This document shows, in pieces, positions 60,190 to 64,000 of a DNA stretch of 64,000 nt. The first letter of the stretch is position 1. Every line of letters begins with the position of its first letter. The notes under the pieces are model-generated. The model saw only the letters and a program-made list of their open reading frames with translations. It was not told the DNA's origin and searched no databases. The position numbers and the translations under genes were made by a program. The DNA lies in NCBI GenBank assembly GCA_003550325.1, contig QKWP01000426.1, positions 1-64,000 of the forward strand. The letters run 5' to 3'. Source of the DNA: Gigaspora rosea (Eukaryota; Glomeromycota; Glomeromycetes; Diversisporales; Gigasporaceae).

Positions 60190-60263
60190 TCAGCCTAGCC
60201 CATAAAGTTATGGGTTGACTTCACCAGCCCAGCTGATGTGGTTGTGGTTGGCCCATATCACTA
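60190..60263 (+). mobile_element. Relic right end of the GC-tipped hAT family
   Basis: CAGCCCAGCTGATGTGGTTG and GGCCCATATCACTA resemble the right tip of the element at 56317 (CCCAGCTGATGGGCC, GCCCGTATCACTA). No left end is visible. Confidence 0.55.
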
Positions 60264-60501
60264 ATGTTTATGCTTTAATTTTTAATTTATATCAACTATT
60301 AGATAGTATACTATAGTATATCTGGGTATTTACAAATAATTAAACTGTATTTTATATAATAATACCTAATGAAACTATTTTCATACAGACAAAACGTATT
60401 TGTCTAGGTTTTGTCAGACAAAACCAAGGTGAATAATGAAACTATAAACAAATGATGAAACTACAGATAAATGACGAAACTATAGATGAATGATAAAATT
60501 A

Positions 60502-61286
60502 TCCCTTAAACTGACCAGTTTTAGCAGGCAAATTTGGCTGCTTAAATCTTATAAATTCACATCTAATCTATTTTTTTAAAAAAAAAATATTTTATAATTT
60601 TTTTTTTAAATAAAAGCTATAATTATATACCATTTAAAACTTTTTTTTATTTGCTTAATATTTATAAATAATTTGAAGTTGCTTATAAAAAAAAAATATT
60701 TTATAATTTTTTTTTTAAATAAAAGCTATAATTATATACTATTTAAAACTTTTTTTTATTTGCTTAATATTTATAAATAATTTGAAGTTGTTTATAAAAA
60801 AAAATTTTATAATTTTTTAAAAAAATTTTATAATTTTTTAAAAAAATTTTAATTTTAAAAATTTTTTCTGTTTTTTTAGTTTTTCTCAATAAAAATATAA
60901 GATAGACACCCCCTATTACCTTAATCCAAAGTTGTAGACAATTTAAAATTACACTATTTTTATTATTAAAACTTTTACAACTTATTAAACAAAATTTAAC
61001 TTTACTTAGTAGTAACTACAAAATTTCTCTTCAGGAACATATAAAATTTTAAGAAACTTTTTAAAATTTTAATAGTAAAACTAAAAAATAAGTTTTATTA
61101 AAAATGTAATATCTTTCAAAATTAAAGATAGAATAATAAAATTTAAATATATTATATATAAAAGGATTATCTTTAATTTTATTCAATAAATAGGGGGGTC
61201 AAGCTTAAAAAATTTTAAGAAAATTTAAAAAAACTTTTTAAAAATAATTTTAGCTGGCAAATTTGCCTGCTAGATGGTTTAAGGGA
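60502..61286. mobile_element. TA-flanked inverted-repeat element in the GACGAAA array
   Basis: TCCCTTAAAC and its inverse GTTTAAGGGA end the element, followed inside by GCAGGCAAATTT and its inverse. TA lies outside both. An internal ~107-base unit (ATAAAAGCTATAATTATA) is duplicated at 60580-60797. Confidence 0.78.
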
Positions 61287-61525
61287 TAGACGAATGACAA
61301 AACTATAGACAAATGACAAAACTACAGATGAAACTATAGATGAATAATGAAACTACAGGCAATTGACGAAACCATTGATGAACTAGAGTTGGGTTTTATG
61401 TATGTGCACAATTTCTTAATTGTGCAGATTAATATGCATTTTTGCTAAAGATGCTTGGTGAAACTATTTTTAAAGAATTTATTAAATAATGATCTGAATG
61501 AAACCATTGACGATTGACAAAACTA

Positions 61526-61675
61526 GAGCGCTGACATTTATTAGGTAATAATTTAGGGGGTGGAAATCTTACCTTAGTTAAATTTGATTGGTTAAAATTT
61601 TATTTATAGATCTTACTTGGGGTAGGAGGTAAGCTCATATAGTAAATGGATATTAGGTAATAAATGTTAGCACCC
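61526..61675. mobile_element. 150-base MITE with 3-base CTA duplication
   Basis: GAGCGCTGACATTTATTA and the inverse of TAATAAATGTTAGCACCC are the ends; CTA flanks both. The layout resembles the Harbinger-like element at 47305, including a central GATTGG and GGGGTAGGAGG. Confidence 0.65.
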
Positions 61676-61839
61676 CTATTGATGATTAACAAACTACTGA
61701 CGATTGACAAAACCATTGACAAAACTACTATTTGTTATATAAAATAAAAAAAGATAATATATAGCTTTATTTATTTTCTTTTTAAACTTTTATTGCATGT
61801 TCCTTAAGTGATACTATATAAACGCGAAATAACATGCAG

Positions 61840-62276
61840 TATGACCCTAGCATTACCAATTTAAAAAATTTTGCTTGTAGCTAAATTAAATTAGAGTTAA
61901 GATTTGTTATTAAATTAGATTAAAAAGAGCTATTTTAGTCTGCTATTTTAATACCAAAATTTTATAAGGAAAACTTTTTATTAATACGCAGTAAGTAGTT
62001 TTATAGTTAAAATATTTATTTATAAATAATTTTTTGGTTTGTTTTGATTTTTGCATTATACCTGATCTCAGATCTGATTGGATAGTAAAATAGTAGTGAA
62101 ATTTTGGCACTAGGGTCAGTGTTGGGCTCTGGACCAATTGTCTGCTTTACTGGATTTATAAACTGGACTACTGGACTTATAAGTCCAGTGGACTATTTAT
62201 AAGTCCAGGTCCAATTCAATTTTACTGGACTTATAAGCAAGCCCAACACTGACTAGGGTAGTACTAGGGTGGTTTA
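61840..62276. mobile_element. Shared-core MITE fragment with a hAT MITE near its right end
   Basis: ACCAAAATTTTATAAGGAAA, TTTTATAGTTAAAA and TTATACCTGATCTCAGATCT align with the core of the 16909/59337 family. TGACCCTAGCATTACC at 61848 is inverted as GGCACTAGGGT at 62106. The 62117 MITE lies at that right end. Confidence 0.5.
62117..62251. mobile_element. hAT-type MITE, perfect 8-base TSD
   Basis: CAGTGTTGGGCT and its inverse AGCCCAACACTG are the ends; ACTAGGGT flanks both (62109-62116, 62252-62259). Repeated ACTGGACTTATAAG words match the GGACAA/CCAGTG style of the larger element at 16132. Confidence 0.88.
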
Positions 62277-62286
62277 GCGTGTAGGA

Positions 62287-62350
62287 GCATTATTCAAATT
62301 TTGGCCTAAATTAAACTTAATTTAGGCCAAATTTTGAAATAATACCTCTG
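62287..62350. repeat. Short perfect-arm hairpin
   Basis: AAATTTTGGCCTAAATTAA pairs with TTAATTTAGGCCAAATTTT. A 5-base AGCGT is present on both sides, too weak to call a duplication. Confidence 0.6.
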
Positions 62351-62390
62351 AGCGTTATTTCACTTCTATAATAAAGCTAATATATTTATA

Positions 62391-62962
62391 AGGTAAAAAA
62401 GAGTAATTTGACAAAGACGAATAATTTGGCAAATTTTAATATCTCATTATCTAATAATCAGAATCAAATAATTTTTATATTTTTTGATTTGTCTCAACAA
62501 GATGAATTGAATAGTACCAAGCTTGCCTGTTTCTGATCACTGGGTTACAAGATATTTTCAATTCTTTATTATATATATACTTCATCAAAATACCTACAAG
62601 GATCATTTTTGTGCAATATATAATTGATGATATTTTGTGATCCAGTGATCAGAATCAGATAAACTTTATATTATTCGATTTATCTTATCAAGACATATCG
62701 AATAGTATAAAAATTATTTAATTCTTATCACTGGATTACACAAGATACCATAAATTTGCCAAATTACCCCTACTTCCTAAAATAAAGCTTTTTGATACAG
62801 TTTATAATCTATTTAATATCACGTTAAAACAAGATGTTATATGACTAATTTTTTATAAAATAATTCTAAATCATATATACAAAAAATAAAAATTTTTTTA
62901 TATTAAAATAAAAAGTTTTTATATTAGTTATATTAACTTCGCCAAATTACCCCTTTTTACCT
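62391..62962. mobile_element. Fold-back element flanked by TA
   Basis: AGGTAAAAAAGAGTAATTTG and the inverse of CAAATTACCCCTTTTTACCT are the ends, with TA outside both. Inner arms hold GATCACTGGGTTACAAGATA and GATCCAGTGATCAGAATC in opposite orientation. It resembles the 31604 fold-back in plan, not in detailed sequence. Confidence 0.72.
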
Positions 62963-63569
62963 TATATATATTTTTGTATTGGTAGCTTTTTGCATAAGAC
63001 CCATTGGGTGATCAATACCTTTATCAGGTAATATCAAATGTATTTTATAAAAAGAAAAAATAGCAGATAAAAAAAAGTAGAAATAGGTAGATGCATATGA
63101 TAATACAAACAAAGTCTGTTTTTTGCACTTTGGTTTACTATTGATACAGATTGCTAGTATGTAAATGTATTTTATTTTTTTATTTTTATTAGTCACACAA
63201 TTTGTCACATCTAAAATTTTATTATATGATTTTTATAAATTACACAAATTTACTTTTTTTAAAATTTTATCTAAAACCTTAGTTTCTATATATACTGTTC
63301 TTTAAAATAAAATTGCTGCTTGGGTTTTTACAAATTAAATGGTATAAAAAATACAAAAAACAAACTTCTTTTTATAAATTACCATGCCCTTGAATATGTG
63401 CAATTTGTTTTATCTGTTTTTATTAGATTATTCTTAGGTTAACAACTTCTTGGTTTAAAAAGTGTTTCACTAGATGCATTGGTGTAAGAACTTTTAACAA
63501 AATGCGTCTTTAAAGGGCTGGTGTATTATAAACATGATAGAAAAAATCTAGAAAAACTATTTTATAGTA

Positions 63570-63746
63570 CAGTGAACCCTTTCTAAGTGCACGCTCTTGG
63601 AACTAAACTTTTATGACATATACTTAGTAAACAATAAAAAAAGTGCATTTATGAAGGTCATTATATATTTGAGCCTGAATTTACGTGTGCAATTAGGAAG
63701 GGTGTGGTTTGCACTTATAGAGGGTGCACTTAGTGAGGGTTCTCTG
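63570..63746. mobile_element. pogo-like MITE, TA duplication
   Basis: CAGTGAACCCTTTCTAAGTG and the inverse of CACTTAGTGAGGGTTCTCTG are the ends; TA flanks both (63568-63569, 63747-63748). The CTAAGTGCAC words are pogo-type subterminal repeats. Confidence 0.82.
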
Positions 63747-63748
63747 TA

Positions 63749-64000
63749 TGTAGATAATTTGTTAATTTAATATTATTCACTTAATCTTGATTTTTTGAAA
63801 TAGTACTAATAGTTTATTATATATATTTCTTATTTTAGAGCTATATTATTGGTAATTAAATAAGATTACAATAGCTTTATGCAAACTGTTTTTTAATTTA
63901 TTTGGTGTCAAATGACTAAAATGACTAATAAGTTTGATAATTTCTTAAGCTATTTTAGGCTCTGTTTTACAACTATGGATTTGTGTGTAAAGACGAACTC
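63749..64000. other. Window end, nothing recognised
   Basis: AT-rich DNA without a supported gene. Confidence 0.3.

Larger units (their letters stand above)
60370..61740. repeat. Tandem array of GATGACGAAACTATA words, interrupted
   Basis: Units of about 17-19 bases (AATGACGAAACTATAGATG) occupy 60420-60500, resume at 61287-61390 and recur at 61496-61522 and 61680-61725. The gaps are the elements at 60502 and 61526 and a short unique stretch. Confidence 0.75.

Overview
The window is a very AT-rich, gene-poor eukaryotic segment (poly-A/poly-T tracts, a 120-base N gap, short GT..AG introns of about 66 to 190 bases). The transposase families (a ZNF862-like hAT, a BED-finger hAT, a FAR1/SWIM MULE), the pepsin-type secreted protease and the composition fit a transposon-laden fungal genome, most like an arbuscular mycorrhizal fungus (Rhizophagus/Glomeromycotina). 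That taxonomic guess is inference; no marker gene is present.

Only two intact-looking host genes are supported: an orphan multi-pass membrane protein (10849..11814) and a two-exon secreted aspartic protease (52845..54111) whose first active-site triad reads DLG instead of DTG. Three transposase genes are decayed: a hAT gene on the minus strand (25939 to 23792) whose last 35 or so codons now lie inverted on the plus strand (23297..23410); a MULE pseudogene (36096..39169) with FAR1, MULE, SWIM and CCHC parts and several stops; and a BED-hAT pseudogene (41339..43815) split by a 551-base inverted-repeat element.

Almost everything else is repeats. More than 25 short non-autonomous elements can be delimited from inverted termini plus target duplications: hAT-like (8-base TSD), PIF/Harbinger-like (mostly TTA/TAA), Mutator-like (9-base TSD) and a large TA-flanked group including long fold-backs. 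Several are nested, and removing them on paper restores the interrupted repeat or reading frame. Tandem arrays include a roughly 300-base hairpin satellite (19.2 kb, 29.2-31.3 kb), an 80-110-base satellite present in opposite orientations at 33.5-35.6 kb and 46.7-48.6 kb on either side of the MULE and BED-hAT genes, and a ~135-base array downstream of the protease.

Layout: 0-10 kb MITEs and non-coding; 10.8-11.8 kb membrane gene; 12-20.3 kb MITEs and a fold-back carrying three insertions; 20.6-22.4 kb T-rich tract; 22.9-25.9 kb rearranged hAT gene; 28.6-35.6 kb satellites and fold-backs; 36-44 kb MULE and BED-hAT pseudogenes; 46.7-50.3 kb satellite and solo LTR; 52.8-54.1 kb protease; 54.2-63.7 kb tandem repeats and MITEs. 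No tRNA, rRNA or CRISPR was found.
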